This document shows positions 7,367-16,515 of a DNA stretch of 64,000 nucleotides, piece after piece. The position numbers and the translations under genes were made by a program. Each line of letters begins with the position of its first letter. Position 1 is the first letter of the stretch. This DNA comes from an uncultured Lachnospiraceae bacterium (GTDB lineage: Bacteria > Bacillota > Clostridia > Lachnospirales > Lachnospiraceae): the NCBI GenBank assembly GCA_910588565.1, contig CAJUPF010000007.1:1-64000 (forward strand). The letters run 5' to 3'. Below the pieces are notes generated by a model, which saw only the letters and a program-made list of their open reading frames with translations, was not told the DNA's origin and did not search any database.

Positions 7367-9835
7367 CTATTTATTTTCTCTTTCCACAATTAACTTATCC
7401 AAATGCCAGATATCATCCACATATTCCTGGATCGTTCGGTCTGACGAGAATTTACCCGCATGGGCGGTATTCAAAATCGCCATCTTCGCCCAGCGTTTCT
7501 CATCTTTATAAACCTCTTCCACTTTCCTCTGTGCCTGTGCATACGCATTAAAGTCCGCCAGAATAAAGTAGGTATCCGCATACCGTGTAGACTGCGTATT
7601 TAACAGCGAATTATACAGTTCACGGAACAATTCACTGTTATGCGGAGAATAAAATCCATTGATCAGCTGCATCAGCACTTTACGGATATCCTGATCATTA
7701 TTGAATATCTGCATCGGATTATAATCCCGGTTCTTCTCATGGGCAATGACTTCATCCGAACTCATACCGAAGATAAACATATTATCCTCGCCCACTTCTT
7801 CGAGCATCTCAACATTGGCGCCATCCATTGTACCAATTGTAACTGCACCGTTTAACATAAACTTCATATTGCCTGTTCCGGATGCCTCTTTACTTGCGGT
7901 AGAAATCTGCTCGCTGACGTCTGCTGCGGCAAAAATCCACTCTGCGTTGGAAACACGATAATCTTCAATAAATACCACTTTAATCTTGCCATGAATACTT
8001 TTATCATTATTAATTACTTCCGCAACGCTGTTAATCAGCTTAATCGTCAGCTTCGCGATTTTATAACCTGCCGCCGCTTTTGCGCCGAAAATAAACGTTC
8101 TTGGCGTAAACTCGCGATCCGGATGCTCTTTTAATTCATTATACAAATACATAATATGCAGAATGTTCAGCAGCTGACGCTTGTACTCATGCAAACGTTT
8201 TACCTGCACATCAAAAATAGAACGCGGATCTACATCAATGCCATTGTGCTCTTTGATATATTTTGCCAGACGCAGCTTATTCTGGTATTTGATATTCATA
8301 AATTCATGCTGCGCTTTTTCATCATCTGCGTAGAGAGCGAGCTTTTCGATTCTGCTTAAATCCGTAATCCATTCCGGTCCCACATGAGCCGTTACCCAGG
8401 CTGCCAGAAGCGGGTTGCCGTGAAGCAGGAAACGTCTCTGTGTAATTCCGTTTGTCTTATTATTGAATTTATCCGGGAACATCTCATAGAAATCTTTTAA
8501 TTCCTGATTCTTTAAGATCTCCGTATGCAGTCTCGCCACGCCGTTTACAGAATGACCTGCTGCAATTGCCAGATGAGCCATTTTCACCTGTCCGTTGTAA
8601 ATAATCGCCATACGCTCGATTTTACCATTGTCGCCCGGATAACGCTCCTGAATCCGAAGGATAAACCGGCGGTTTATTTCTTCTACAATCTGATAAATTC
8701 TGGGCAGTAATCTTGAGAAAATCTCAATCGGCCATTTTTCCAGCGCTTCCGCCATAATGGTATGGTTTGTATAGGCGCATACCTGCGTGGTAATATTCCA
8801 AGCGTCGTCCCAGTCTAATTCCTCTTCATCCACCAGATAACGCATCAGCTCTGCTACCGCTACAGTCGGATGGGTATCATTTAACTGGAACGCCACTTTC
8901 TTCGGCAGATCATGAATATCAGAATGCGTCTTCTTAAATCTGGCAATCGCGCGCTGTACGCTGGCAGATACAAAGAAATACTGCTGTTTGAGGCGAAGCT
9001 CTTTTCCTGCAATGTGGTTATCGTTCGGATAAAGCACTTCCACTAAGTTTCTTGCAAGATTCTCCTGCTCGACTGCCTTGTGGTAATCTCCTTTATCAAA
9101 GGAATCCAGCTCAAAACATTCTGCCGGCTCCGCATCCCAGATCATAAGGGTATTTACCATATGGTTATTGTATCCCAAAATCGGCATATCATAAGGTACG
9201 GCACGAACGGACTGATACCCTTCCTGCTGGAATTTCACTCTTCCATCCGGTGTATTGACAGCGCGGACAAAGCCCCCGAATTTTACTTCATAGGTATATT
9301 CCGGTCTTCTGAGTTCAAACGGATAGCCTTCCTTCAGCCAGTTATCCGGCGCTTCTATCTGGAAACCATTTTCAATTTTCTGTTTAAACATACCATAACG
9401 GTAACGGATTCCACAGCCATACGCTGTATAACCCAGTGTAGCCAGAGACTCCATAAAGCAGGCTGCAAGCCTTCCAAGGCCTCCGTTTCCAAGCGCCGGA
9501 TCCGGCTCTTCATCTTCAATTGCATTGATATCAAGCCCCATCTCTTCTAACGCTTCCGCTACTGACTGGTAAGCGGTAAGATTGATCAGATTATTCCCAA
9601 GCGCACGGCCCATCAGAAATTCCATAGACATATAATAAACAACCTTGGGATCCTGCTTTTTCATGCTGTTCTGGGTCTCCATCCACTGATCGATAATCAC
9701 CTCTTTGACCGCATGGGATACCGCCTGGAAAATCTCCTGCCCAGTCGCTTCATCCAGATTCTTGCGGTAGAGGGAACGGACATTGTCCTTTACCTCTTTT
9801 TTAAACTTCTCCTTGTCAAAAATTACTGATTCCAT
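7367..9835 (-). CDS. glgP: Glycogen/starch phosphorylase
   Basis: 822 aa, normal length for GT35 phosphorylases. Cleaves alpha-1,4-glucan ends with phosphate to give glucose 1-phosphate in the cytosol, using pyridoxal phosphate. Signature segments include YMSMEFLMGRALGNNL, EDEEPDPALGNGGLGRLAAC, LNDTHPTVAVAELMR, and the PLP-lysine region EASGTGNMKFMLNGAVTIGT. The ATG at 9835 is selected because AAAGGAGGA precedes it; the longer reading runs into ileS. It starts 5 bases after the ileS stop, with its ribosome binding site inside the ileS end, so it should be translated from the T-box-controlled transcript. Confidence 0.96.
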   Translation of the reverse strand: MESVIFDKEKFKKEVKDNVRSLYRKNLDEATGQEIFQAVSHAVKEVIIDQWMETQNSMKKQDPKVVYYMSMEFLMGRALGNNLINLTAYQSVAEALEEMGLDINAIEDEEPDPALGNGGLGRLAACFMESLATLGYTAYGCGIRYRYGMFKQKIENGFQIEAPDNWLKEGYPFELRRPEYTYEVKFGGFVRAVNTPDGRVKFQQEGYQSVRAVPYDMPILGYNNHMVNTLMIWDAEPAECFELDSFDKGDYHKAVEQENLARNLVEVLYPNDNHIAGKELRLKQQYFFVSASVQRAIARFKKTHSDIHDLPKKVAFQLNDTHPTVAVAELMRYLVDEEELDWDDAWNITTQVCAYTNHTIMAEALEKWPIEIFSRLLPRIYQIVEEINRRFILRIQERYPGDNGKIERMAIIYNGQVKMAHLAIAAGHSVNGVARLHTEILKNQELKDFYEMFPDKFNNKTNGITQRRFLLHGNPLLAAWVTAHVGPEWITDLSRIEKLALYADDEKAQHEFMNIKYQNKLRLAKYIKEHNGIDVDPRSIFDVQVKRLHEYKRQLLNILHIMYLYNELKEHPDREFTPRTFIFGAKAAAGYKIAKLTIKLINSVAEVINNDKSIHGKIKVVFIEDYRVSNAEWIFAAADVSEQISTASKEASGTGNMKFMLNGAVTIGTMDGANVEMLEEVGEDNMFIFGMSSDEVIAHEKNRDYNPMQIFNNDQDIRKVLMQLINGFYSPHNSELFRELYNSLLNTQSTRYADTYFILADFNAYAQAQRKVEEVYKDEKRWAKMAILNTAHAGKFSSDRTIQEYVDDIWHLDKLIVERENK

Positions 9836-9840
9836 ATGAT

Positions 9841-12800
9841 TTACAGTTCCTCCTTTGCCAGCTTCTTTACTCCTAGCGTCACTTGCTCGCCATTGATATT
9901 CCATTCTTTTACATAACCCTCTGCCTTGCCGGAAGTAATCGCTTCCGCCAGTACTTCTGATTGGATTGTGTCTTTGTTCTGCTCAAAGATTCCGGCAATT
10001 TTCTCCTCGGACTGGTAAAATACTTCGATTTTATCCATAACCTCAAACCCGGCTTCTTTTCGCATGGTCTGTATCTTGCTGATCAGCTCCCGGACAAATC
10101 CTTCTTCCATCAGTTCATCGGTCAGATTCGTATCTAACACTACAGTAACTTCGTTGTCCCCATCCGTTACATAGCCTTCCATCTGCGTCATTGCAATAAG
10201 CAGATCTTCTTCTAATAATACAACTTCATCGCTGATACTGTCAAGTTTTAATACCCCCTTGCTTCTTAATTCTGCCATCGCGGCATTGCCGTCTAACTCA
10301 GAAAGGGCTTTCTTAATCTGTCCCAAATATTTGCCATATTTCGGCCCTACCGTGCGAAGCTGCGGCTTAAACGAGTAGCTGGTATAAGCGCTGACATCTG
10401 TGGTAAATTCCACTTTTTTTACATTTAATTCATCTTCGATAATTTCTGTATAGAACTCCGGCAGCTCAAACGGCGCTTTTACAAACATGGAACCGATTGG
10501 CTGGCGGTTCTTGATATTGGCCGTATTCCGGCAGGCGCGTCCCATTACTACGATCTTTAATACGGCTTTCATATTCTGCTCTAACTCTTTGTCAATTACA
10601 GATTCATCCGCCGTCGGAAAATCACACAGATGTACGCTTTCCGGAGCCGAATCATCCAATGTGCAGACCAGATTACGGTAGATATCTTCTGCCATAAACG
10701 GAATCATTGGAGCAGCGCATTTTGCCACCGTCACAAGCGCTGTATAGAGCGTCATATAGGCATTGATCTTATCCTGCTCCATACCTTTCGCCCAGAAACG
10801 TTCCCTGCTTCTTCTGACATACCAGTTGCTCATCTCATCCACAAAGCCATCAAGCGCCCTTGCAGCCTCAGGAATCCGGTAATTGCCAAGGTTTTGATCC
10901 ACATCCAGAATCAGGCTATTGAGCTTGGATAACAGCCATTTATCCATAACCGGTAATTTATCATATTCCAATGTATACTTACCTGCGTCAAATTCATCAA
11001 TATTGGCATACAGTACAAAGAACGCATAGGTATTCCAGAGCGTACCCATAAATTTCCGCTGACCTTCCTGTACGGCCTTGCCATGGAAACGGTTCGGCAG
11101 CCATGGCGCGGAGTTAATATAAAAATACCAGCGGATTGCATCTGCGCCAAATTCTTCCAGCGCTTTAAACGGATCTATGGCATTTCCTTTGGATTTGCTC
11201 ATCTTCTGGCCTTTTTCATCCTGTACATGGCCCAGTACAATTACATTTTCATACGGCGACTGGTTAAATAAAATCGTAGATTCCGCCATCAGGGAATAGA
11301 ACCATCCACGGGTCTGATCCACTGCCTCCGAAATAAATTTTGCCGGGAACTGCTGTTCAAACAGTTCTTTATTCTCAAATGGATAATGATGCTGCGCAAA
11401 AGGCATTGCCCCGGAATCAAACCAGCAGTCGATTACTTCCGGCACGCGGTGCATTTCACCGCCGCAGTCCGGGCACTTAAATGTGATTTCATCGATATAA
11501 GGCCTGTGAAGCTCCGTCTCCGCTGCTTTTGGATTGCCGCACCGTTCCGCCAGTTTTGCACGGCTTCCGATGCATTCCTGATGGCCGCATTCACATTCCC
11601 ATACATTTAACGGAGTTCCCCAGTAACGGTTTCTGGAAATACCCCAGTCCTGGATATTTTCCAGCCAGTCGCCAAACCGGCCTTTTCCAATGGATTCCGG
11701 AATCCAGTTAACCGTGTTGTTATTGCGGATCAAATCGTCTTTTACCGCCGTCATCTTGATAAACCAGGATTCCCTTGCATAGTAGATTAACGGCGTATCG
11801 CATCTCCAGCAGTGCGGATAGTCATGCTCAAATTTGGGAGCATCATACAACAGGCCTTTCTCTTCCAGCTCTTTTAATACCATTGGATCTGCTTTTTTTA
11901 CAAATACGCCCACGTAGTTCGTTTCTTCACTCATTTCGCCTTTGCCGTTTACCAGCTGTACAAACGGCAGATCGTATTTTCTTCCCACATTCGCGTCATC
12001 CTCGCCAAATGCGGGCGCAATGTGGACAATTCCGGTACCGTCTGTCATCGTAACGTAACTGTCGCAGGTGATATAATGTGCTTTTTTGCGCTGTTTTTCT
12101 ATAATTTTATCCGCAAAATGAAATAACGGCTCATATTCTTTGTATTCCAGCTCCGTTCCTTTATAGGTTTCCAGAACTTCATATGCGGCTGTACCTTCTT
12201 CCGCCAGTCTGCCCAGAACCGTATCCAGCAGAGCCTTTGCCATATAATACGTATAGCCGTCAGCTGCTTTGACTTTACAGTAGGTTTCGTCCGGATTTAC
12301 GCAGAGCGCTACGTTGCTGGGCAGCGTCCACGGCGTCGTGGTCCATGCCAGAAAATAAGCGTCTTCGCCTATTACTTTAAAACGCGCGATTGCGGAACGT
12401 TCTTTGACGGTTTTATACCCCTGCGCAACCTCCTGGGAAGAAAGCGGCGTACCGCAGCGCGGGCAGTAGGGAACGATTTTAAAACCTTTGTATAACAGCT
12501 TCTTATCCCAGATCTGCTTTAACGCCCACCATTCAGATTCAATAAAATCGTCGTGGTATGTGACATAAGGATCGTCCATATCTGCCCAGAAACCTACGGT
12601 TCCTGAAAAATCTTCCCACATTCCCTTGTATTTCCATACGGATTCCTTACATTTTTTGATAAAAGGTTCCATACCGTACTCTTCGATCTGCTCTTTGCCG
12701 TTTAACCCAAGCAGGCGCTCCACTTCCAGCTCTACCGGCAGTCCGTGGGTATCCCAGCCGGCTTTCCGGGGCACATATTTGCCTTTCATAGTCTGATATC

Positions 12801-13008
12801 TTGGAATCATATCTTTGATAACACGGGTTAATACGTGCCCGATATGCGGCTTACCGTTTGCGGTTGGCGGCCCGTCGTAAAAAGTATACGTTTCGCCTTC
12901 TTTGCGGTTTTCCATACTTTTCCGGAAAATATCATTGTCTCTCCAGAACTGCTCCGTCTGTTTTTCACGTTCAACAAAATTAAGATTTGTTTCAACTTTG
13001 TTATACAT
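9841..13008 (-). CDS. ileS: Isoleucyl-tRNA synthetase
   Basis: 1055 aa class Ia synthetase charging tRNA-Ile with isoleucine. HIGH motif appears as PHIGHVLTRV and KMSKS as GQKMSKSKGNAIDP; the connective peptide editing region carries TTTPWTLPSNVALCVNP and the anticodon-binding domain follows. The overall form is the longer type seen in many Clostridia and eukaryotic cytosol. The ATG at 13008 follows AGGAGGTAACC; upstream codons belong to the leader terminator. Expression is controlled by the T-box at 13022-13305. glgP begins 5 bases after its stop. Confidence 0.97.
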   Translation of the reverse strand: MYNKVETNLNFVEREKQTEQFWRDNDIFRKSMENRKEGETYTFYDGPPTANGKPHIGHVLTRVIKDMIPRYQTMKGKYVPRKAGWDTHGLPVELEVERLLGLNGKEQIEEYGMEPFIKKCKESVWKYKGMWEDFSGTVGFWADMDDPYVTYHDDFIESEWWALKQIWDKKLLYKGFKIVPYCPRCGTPLSSQEVAQGYKTVKERSAIARFKVIGEDAYFLAWTTTPWTLPSNVALCVNPDETYCKVKAADGYTYYMAKALLDTVLGRLAEEGTAAYEVLETYKGTELEYKEYEPLFHFADKIIEKQRKKAHYITCDSYVTMTDGTGIVHIAPAFGEDDANVGRKYDLPFVQLVNGKGEMSEETNYVGVFVKKADPMVLKELEEKGLLYDAPKFEHDYPHCWRCDTPLIYYARESWFIKMTAVKDDLIRNNNTVNWIPESIGKGRFGDWLENIQDWGISRNRYWGTPLNVWECECGHQECIGSRAKLAERCGNPKAAETELHRPYIDEITFKCPDCGGEMHRVPEVIDCWFDSGAMPFAQHHYPFENKELFEQQFPAKFISEAVDQTRGWFYSLMAESTILFNQSPYENVIVLGHVQDEKGQKMSKSKGNAIDPFKALEEFGADAIRWYFYINSAPWLPNRFHGKAVQEGQRKFMGTLWNTYAFFVLYANIDEFDAGKYTLEYDKLPVMDKWLLSKLNSLILDVDQNLGNYRIPEAARALDGFVDEMSNWYVRRSRERFWAKGMEQDKINAYMTLYTALVTVAKCAAPMIPFMAEDIYRNLVCTLDDSAPESVHLCDFPTADESVIDKELEQNMKAVLKIVVMGRACRNTANIKNRQPIGSMFVKAPFELPEFYTEIIEDELNVKKVEFTTDVSAYTSYSFKPQLRTVGPKYGKYLGQIKKALSELDGNAAMAELRSKGVLKLDSISDEVVLLEEDLLIAMTQMEGYVTDGDNEVTVVLDTNLTDELMEEGFVRELISKIQTMRKEAGFEVMDKIEVFYQSEEKIAGIFEQNKDTIQSEVLAEAITSGKAEGYVKEWNINGEQVTLGVKKLAKEEL

Positions 13009-13021
13009 GGTTACCTCCTGT

Positions 13022-13305
13022 TTTTGCTGTGAAATAAAAAAAGCCTTCTTCCTGTAATAGGACGAAGGGCTTTGCATCGTTGTACCACCTGTTACAGCAT
13101 ACTTGGAATGTAATTCCGCATATACGATTCCCGTAACGTGGGAATAACCGTCAGCGCTTACTCTCTGATTCGATTTCGGGCTGCAGCTTGGAAGGGATAT
13201 TCAGATAACTGCTACTCATACCGGCTCGCACCAAACCCGGTTCGCTGTGATTTTTACAGGTATCTTACTGTCTTCGTCATCGCTTTTGGTCTTTCTTTTC
13301 TTCTT
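13022..13305 (-). promoter_or_regulatory. T-box riboswitch (isoleucine)
   Basis: The untranslated leader of ileS holds the T-box core AGGTGGTACAACG (13078-13090), whose TGGT would pair with the ACCA end of uncharged tRNA. A terminator, with stem AAGCCCTTC/GAAGAAGGCTT and a run of seven T, occupies 13036-13073 and is the alternative to the antiterminator. An upstream stem I region contains GAATATC; ATC (13196-13198) is the likely isoleucine specifier. Low charged tRNA-Ile should therefore raise ileS and glgP transcription. Confidence 0.92.
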
Positions 13306-13309
13306 AGTC

Positions 13310-13339
13310 AGTATAAAGCGGATTGCTGTCGTTTGTCAA
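13310..13339 (-). promoter_or_regulatory. Promoter of the ileS T-box leader
   Basis: Minus strand -35 TTGACA (13334-13339), 18-base spacer, -10 TATACT (13310-13315). It sits directly upstream of the T-box leader. Confidence 0.8.
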
Positions 13340-13454
13340 GAGTGTTTTCTGCTGATCCATTGCATGTCTTAACAATTCCGTTACATTTCACACCCACGCC
13401 AGTTTTGTTGCCCGACGGCAAGGGACGGCTGCCTTCTATGAATTTACGCTTTTG

Positions 13455-13487
13455 CCCATCGCCAATCAGCAAGTGATTGGCGATGGG
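13455..13487. repeat. Perfect 14-bp inverted repeat
   Basis: Arms CCCATCGCCAATCA and TGATTGGCGATGGG enclose a 5-base loop. It lies between the ileS promoter and the DUF4190 gene terminator with no T tract on either side. Its role is unknown; mRNA folding or an extragenic palindrome are both possible. Confidence 0.7.
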
Positions 13488-13593
13488 AGTGAAAAGTAAC
13501 ACAATTCCTGTTTCTGTTCCTCAGAAATATGGAACCCAAACTTCTTCAATCTTTGTGGATACCTCAATGCCAGATATGGCAGAAAACAAGTCA

Positions 13594-13633
13594 GAAAAGC
13601 GCTCACCCCGCTATTTCTGCAAAAGTGAGCGCC
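13594..13633 (-). terminator. Terminator after the first DUF4190 gene
   Basis: Minus-strand stem GGCGCTCAC...GTGAGCGC followed by TTTTCTGACTT, starting a few bases after the stop of the DUF4190 gene at 13640. Confidence 0.65.
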
Positions 13634-13639
13634 TTCCAT

Positions 13640-14389
13640 CTAAAACGTATCATCATGATGTCTGTCGTCATAATTCGGAATATCATAATTGTTATAAAAA
13701 TCCTGCAGTCCGTTTTCAAACACATTTTCAGTTCCCTGCTGAAAATCCGTTGAAGCCAGCATGATTATCAGAGATATAAAGAAAATCACAATCGAAAGCG
13801 CAGATGTTACTATCCCTGTAATTGCAGCGCCTTTTCCGCTGTTTGTCTTTACAAGCTGAAGGATTCCGAATATAATTGCTGCTATTGCAATCGGTATATT
13901 GACACAGCTGCAGCAAAGCACGAGAGAAATAATTCCCATAACCATAGAGGCAATCCCAAATCCCTGGCTCTCCGCCTGATATGGTTCCTGCTGCATCTGC
14001 TGATACGGATTCTGCTGGTAACTGTTCTGCTGATTCATCCCCTGGGACGGCGTCTGATAATATTCTCCCCTGGGCTGAAATGTGCCTTCCCTATAAAGCC
14101 CCGGCTGCGGCTCATTCCAGGGAACTTCTGGCTTGGGTTCCTGGGGGATCTGCTCATCTCCCCTATCACTGCCATATGGCACAGAAGAACGGTCAGAAGT
14201 CGTCCCGCTTATACTGTTATCTAACCCCAAAGCATATCCAGATGCCCGTTCCGCGGCATTGCGATCCGGGGCGTCCATACGCTCCCTGTCCGACACATGC
14301 GCTTCTGAGAGGATATAATCCTGCTCAGAAGATTTTTCTGCATCATGACCGTCTTCCATTTTATCCGAATATAAATTTTCCTCGTTCAT
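13640..14389 (-). CDS. DUF4190 membrane protein with long hydrophilic N-terminus
   Basis: 249 aa. Residues 1-145 are hydrophilic and rich in Gln, Pro, Asn and Tyr, including several NPYQQ-like steps. A DUF4190 module with two hydrophobic helices follows (FGIASMVMGIISLVLCCSCV and a second after KTNSGKGAAITG), then an acidic C-terminus rich in Asp, Asn and His. The function of DUF4190 is not established. The ATG at 14389 follows GGAGTGAGAATA. A VPYGS segment in the N-terminal tail is encoded by the repeat core TGCCATATGGCA seen elsewhere in the window. A second DUF4190 gene lies upstream. Confidence 0.82.
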   Translation of the reverse strand: MNEENLYSDKMEDGHDAEKSSEQDYILSEAHVSDRERMDAPDRNAAERASGYALGLDNSISGTTSDRSSVPYGSDRGDEQIPQEPKPEVPWNEPQPGLYREGTFQPRGEYYQTPSQGMNQQNSYQQNPYQQMQQEPYQAESQGFGIASMVMGIISLVLCCSCVNIPIAIAAIIFGILQLVKTNSGKGAAITGIVTSALSIVIFFISLIIMLASTDFQQGTENVFENGLQDFYNNYDIPNYDDRHHDDTF

Positions 14390-14394
14390 TATTC

Positions 14395-14589
14395 TCACTC
14401 CTGTCTCTCCAGAGCATGTTGTAAAAAACATTCCCGGCATCCGCATGAATTGTGAAATCCATCTTCCGGAAAACATTTTCGGGCACGCCCTAAGCCTCCA
14501 AACTCCCCTTGCAAAGATTCTGCAAAAATCTGTTTCGGGCTGCATTTCACATTTACGACAGCTCTCATATGCTGTCTGACGTGAAACAT
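14395..14589 (-). CDS. Possible small Cys-containing protein upstream of DUF4190 gene
   Basis: 64 codons; the product has a Cys cluster (SCGCREC) near its C-terminus that could bind metal. The stop lies 5 bases before the DUF4190 start, so the two would be translationally coupled. Against it, there is no ribosome binding site before the ATG and no recognised family. It may equally be leader sequence. Confidence 0.22.
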   Translation of the reverse strand: MFHVRQHMRAVVNVKCSPKQIFAESLQGEFGGLGRARKCFPEDGFHNSCGCRECFLQHALERQE

Positions 14590-14703
14590 AATGTAACAAC
14601 AAACGTATCAAAATGTTACAAAATACCGCTTATATGCACTGTCGGAATCCCCTGTATCCCGCCCCTGCGGCTAAAGAACTAAGAGATTCCGACAATCCAT
14701 TGA

Positions 14704-15018
14704 TTACTGTAAATAACTTTCAAGGCTAGACATTCCGCCCAGCGCTGCAAGGCCAATCATACCCAGTATGAAGATAGCCATCGCAATAATAATTCCGATT
14801 ACGCCGCAGACAATTCCGGCAGTGGACATTCCGTTTTTCCCATTATTCTTGCCATGAAGAACACCAAGAATAATCGCAACGATTCCGGCTACGATACTTA
14901 AATACCAGATACAGCACAATACAATAGATACAATGCCCAGTACCATAGAAGCAATCGCTAATCCATTACCCCCACTGCCGCTACCACTACCGCCTTTGTA
15001 ATCATCAAATTCATTCAT
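14704..15018 (-). CDS. Short DUF4190 membrane protein
   Basis: 104 aa: a Gly/Ser-rich N-terminus (GGSGSGSGGNG), then a DUF4190 module with two or three hydrophobic helices (LAIASMVLGIVSIVLCC, IVAGIVAIILGVLHG, and a C-terminal one after NGMSTAGIVCG). No catalytic residues; function unknown. GGAGG precedes the ATG with good spacing. Between it and the downstream DUF4190 gene lies an inverted repeat GTCGGAATC...GATTCCGAC (about 14640-14695) without a T tract. Presumably it sits in the membrane. Confidence 0.85.
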   Translation of the reverse strand: MNEFDDYKGGSGSGSGGNGLAIASMVLGIVSIVLCCIWYLSIVAGIVAIILGVLHGKNNGKNGMSTAGIVCGVIGIIIAMAIFILGMIGLAALGGMSSLESYLQ

Positions 15019-15058
15019 ATTCCTATCCTCCGTTTTATAATAAAATCATAACAGTTAC

Positions 15059-15087
15059 ATTCTATCAAATTCACCTCTGTCTTTCAA
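15059..15087 (-). promoter_or_regulatory. Likely promoter of the short DUF4190 gene
   Basis: Minus strand -35 TTGAAA (15082-15087), 17-base spacer, -10 TAGAAT (15059-15064), about 40 bases upstream of the start codon. Confidence 0.5.
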
Positions 15088-15174
15088 TACATATTTTAAT
15101 TTTATGCCATAAAACGTAACCGTTCCGTCTTCTGGCTTCACTGTTACAGAATCCAGCTTATTTTAAGTTTGCCT

Positions 15175-15255
15175 ATGGCAAAGCAGCCGGATTTTTGGCA
15201 ATTCCGCTATATCAGCTGCTAACTGCGCAACAAGTGCGCAGTTATAAGTTGAACT
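15175..15255 (+). repeat. Dispersed repeat, copy A (partner at 25190-25268)
   Basis: Contains GCAGCCGGATTTTTGGCAAT, then CTATATCAGCTGC and the small palindrome AACTGCGCAACAAGTGCGCAGTT. The same order of blocks occurs on the opposite strand at 25190-25268. No coding capacity is evident. Confidence 0.7.
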
Positions 15256-15334
15256 ATTCCCAAAAAACACCTCATTAACATCCATATCAAGAAATACTCA
15301 CACCACCTCTACCCCTGCTATAAATCAACATCCA

Positions 15335-15485
15335 GCTCAGGGCGGGTCTCTCTCTGTACACAGACCGTTAAAAGACGCTGGTACTTAGTGCGTGGCGATT
15401 GCTTGCAATCGGCACACACTTATGTACCGCTGCGTCTTTTAAGAGCGAGAGCGAGTCTGTGGACAGAGAGAGACCCGCCCTGAGC
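15335..15485. repeat. 151-bp imperfect palindrome (very long hairpin)
   Basis: The outer arms pair over about 31 bp with one mismatch (GCTCAGGGCGGGTCTCTCTC and its complement), then after an asymmetric loop TTAAAAGACGC pairs with GCGTCTTTTAA, and the inner part closes around GCGATTGCTTGCAATCG. Transcripts from either strand would fold into one rod. No ORF. It lies between the SOD-like gene 3' end and the DUF4190 promoter. Confidence 0.88.
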
Positions 15486-15489
15486 GTCC

Positions 15490-15592
15490 CTCTTGATAAC
15501 ACATCCCTTTATGCCATTCGGCCACAAAAGAGGTTATACCCTCCGGGCATCCCTTTATGCCATTCGGCCACAAAAGAGGTTATAAATTTGAC
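15490..15592 (+). repeat. Two-unit array of the CCCTCCGG/GCCATTCGG repeat family
   Basis: Two near-identical 46-base units, each with CATCCCTTTATGCCATTCGG followed by CCACAAAAGAGGTTATA, separated by CCCTCCGGG. The second unit runs into the stop codon of the SOD-like gene at 15580. Related arrays lie at 24103 and inside sbcD. Confidence 0.9.
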
Positions 15593-16071
15593 TCTACCAC
15601 TCCACATGCAATCTTTTCTCCCGAATTTCCGGAAGGCTGCGTGATAAAATCGTCTGGATTTCTATGGATTACCATTGATTTCCCAATTACATCATAAAGT
15701 TCCAGTTTCTGATTGTAAAATGACAGCCAGGCATATCCATTATAGGAAATTAACGGCGGCAGATCTCCGGCGTGCATGGCATGCAGCTTATTACCCGGAT
15801 TATAATGCGCTCCGGTCTTTGCAAACTGATCGGAGCAATCCCCATATTCATGCATATGAAACGCGTAAAAAGCAGGAGCATCCAGCCCGCCTGAATCCGG
15901 CAGTCCAAATACTTCTGCTTCTAATAAAACACCTCCAACTGGGACAACAAAAAAATTGACAAAACCGCTGATATCGGGATAGTCAGACGAACCCTTCAGC
16001 TCTGCGCACGCCTGTGGGCGATTATCATAGAATAGCCGCATAAAATTAAGTCTTGGTGTTATTTTCAGCAT
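15580..16071 (-). CDS. sodC: Cu/Zn superoxide dismutase-like protein, no signal peptide
   Basis: 163 aa. All expected metal ligands of the SodC fold are visible: two His in HMHEYGDC, His in AHYNP, His and Asp in HAMHAGDLPP, and His in VIHRNPDD; the C-terminal QPSGNSGEKIACGV carries the second disulfide Cys and the active-site basic region is less typical (Lys). SodC enzymes convert superoxide to hydrogen peroxide and oxygen, usually in the periplasm or envelope, but no signal peptide is seen here. The start at 16071 follows AGAGG. It is the last gene of the metal-export operon, 56 bases after arsR, and its stop lies in a repeat array. Confidence 0.87.
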   Translation of the reverse strand: MLKITPRLNFMRLFYDNRPQACAELKGSSDYPDISGFVNFFVVPVGGVLLEAEVFGLPDSGGLDAPAFYAFHMHEYGDCSDQFAKTGAHYNPGNKLHAMHAGDLPPLISYNGYAWLSFYNQKLELYDVIGKSMVIHRNPDDFITQPSGNSGEKIACGVVESNL

Positions 16072-16127
16072 AAAAACCTCTTTTTTAACTATTCTATGCA
16101 CAAAGCGCGGGGTTGTTCCTCCATTCT

Positions 16128-16487
16128 TTATTCTTCTATGTGTTCCCGCCCCTGGGCAATGATTGTACGGACATGGCTGTCTGCCAGAGAATAGAACACT
16201 GACTTTCCTTCCCGTCTGCTCTTTACCAGTTTATTCTGTTTTAAAATCCGAAGCTGATGTGAAATCGCCGACTGGGTCATATGCAGCGCGGCAGCCAGAT
16301 CACAGACACATACCTCCGCTTCAAATAATACAAATAAAATACGAATCCGGGTAGAATCCCCAAATACCTTGAATAATTCCGCCAAATCATATAATTCTGT
16401 CTCTTCCGGCATTGTCTCATTTACAATTTTCAAAAGATCTTCATGCACTTCTATACTGTCACAGCAGACAGCTTCCTGTTTCTTCAT
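16128..16487 (-). CDS. ArsR/SmtB-family metal-sensing repressor
   Basis: 119 aa winged helix-turn-helix regulator. The recognition region DLAAALHMTQSAISHQLRIL and wing KSRREGKSVFYSL are typical of CadC/CzrA-like proteins. Candidate metal ligands are two Cys in an ELCVCD-like EVCVCDLA box, N-terminal CC (residues 8-9) and His/Asp residues in the last helix (DSHVRTIIAQGREH). Such repressors release DNA on binding Zn, Cd or Pb. It lies between the P-type ATPase and the SOD-like gene and probably acts on the operator at 18807-18826, regulating its own operon. Confidence 0.92.
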   Translation of the reverse strand: MKKQEAVCCDSIEVHEDLLKIVNETMPEETELYDLAELFKVFGDSTRIRILFVLFEAEVCVCDLAAALHMTQSAISHQLRILKQNKLVKSRREGKSVFYSLADSHVRTIIAQGREHIEE

Positions 16488-16515
16488 TTTATCACATCCC
16501 CACTGTTTCTTTCTA

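Noticed and set aside
9836..9904. N-terminal extension of glycogen phosphorylase
   Set aside because: It runs into the ileS coding end; the inner ATG has AAAGGAGGA at proper spacing.
15040..15165. Minus-strand stretch reading SVTVKPEDGTVTFYGIKLKY
   Set aside because: Looks protein-like, but it has no start, no recognisable family, and overlaps the promoter of the DUF4190 gene; too weak to list as a remnant.
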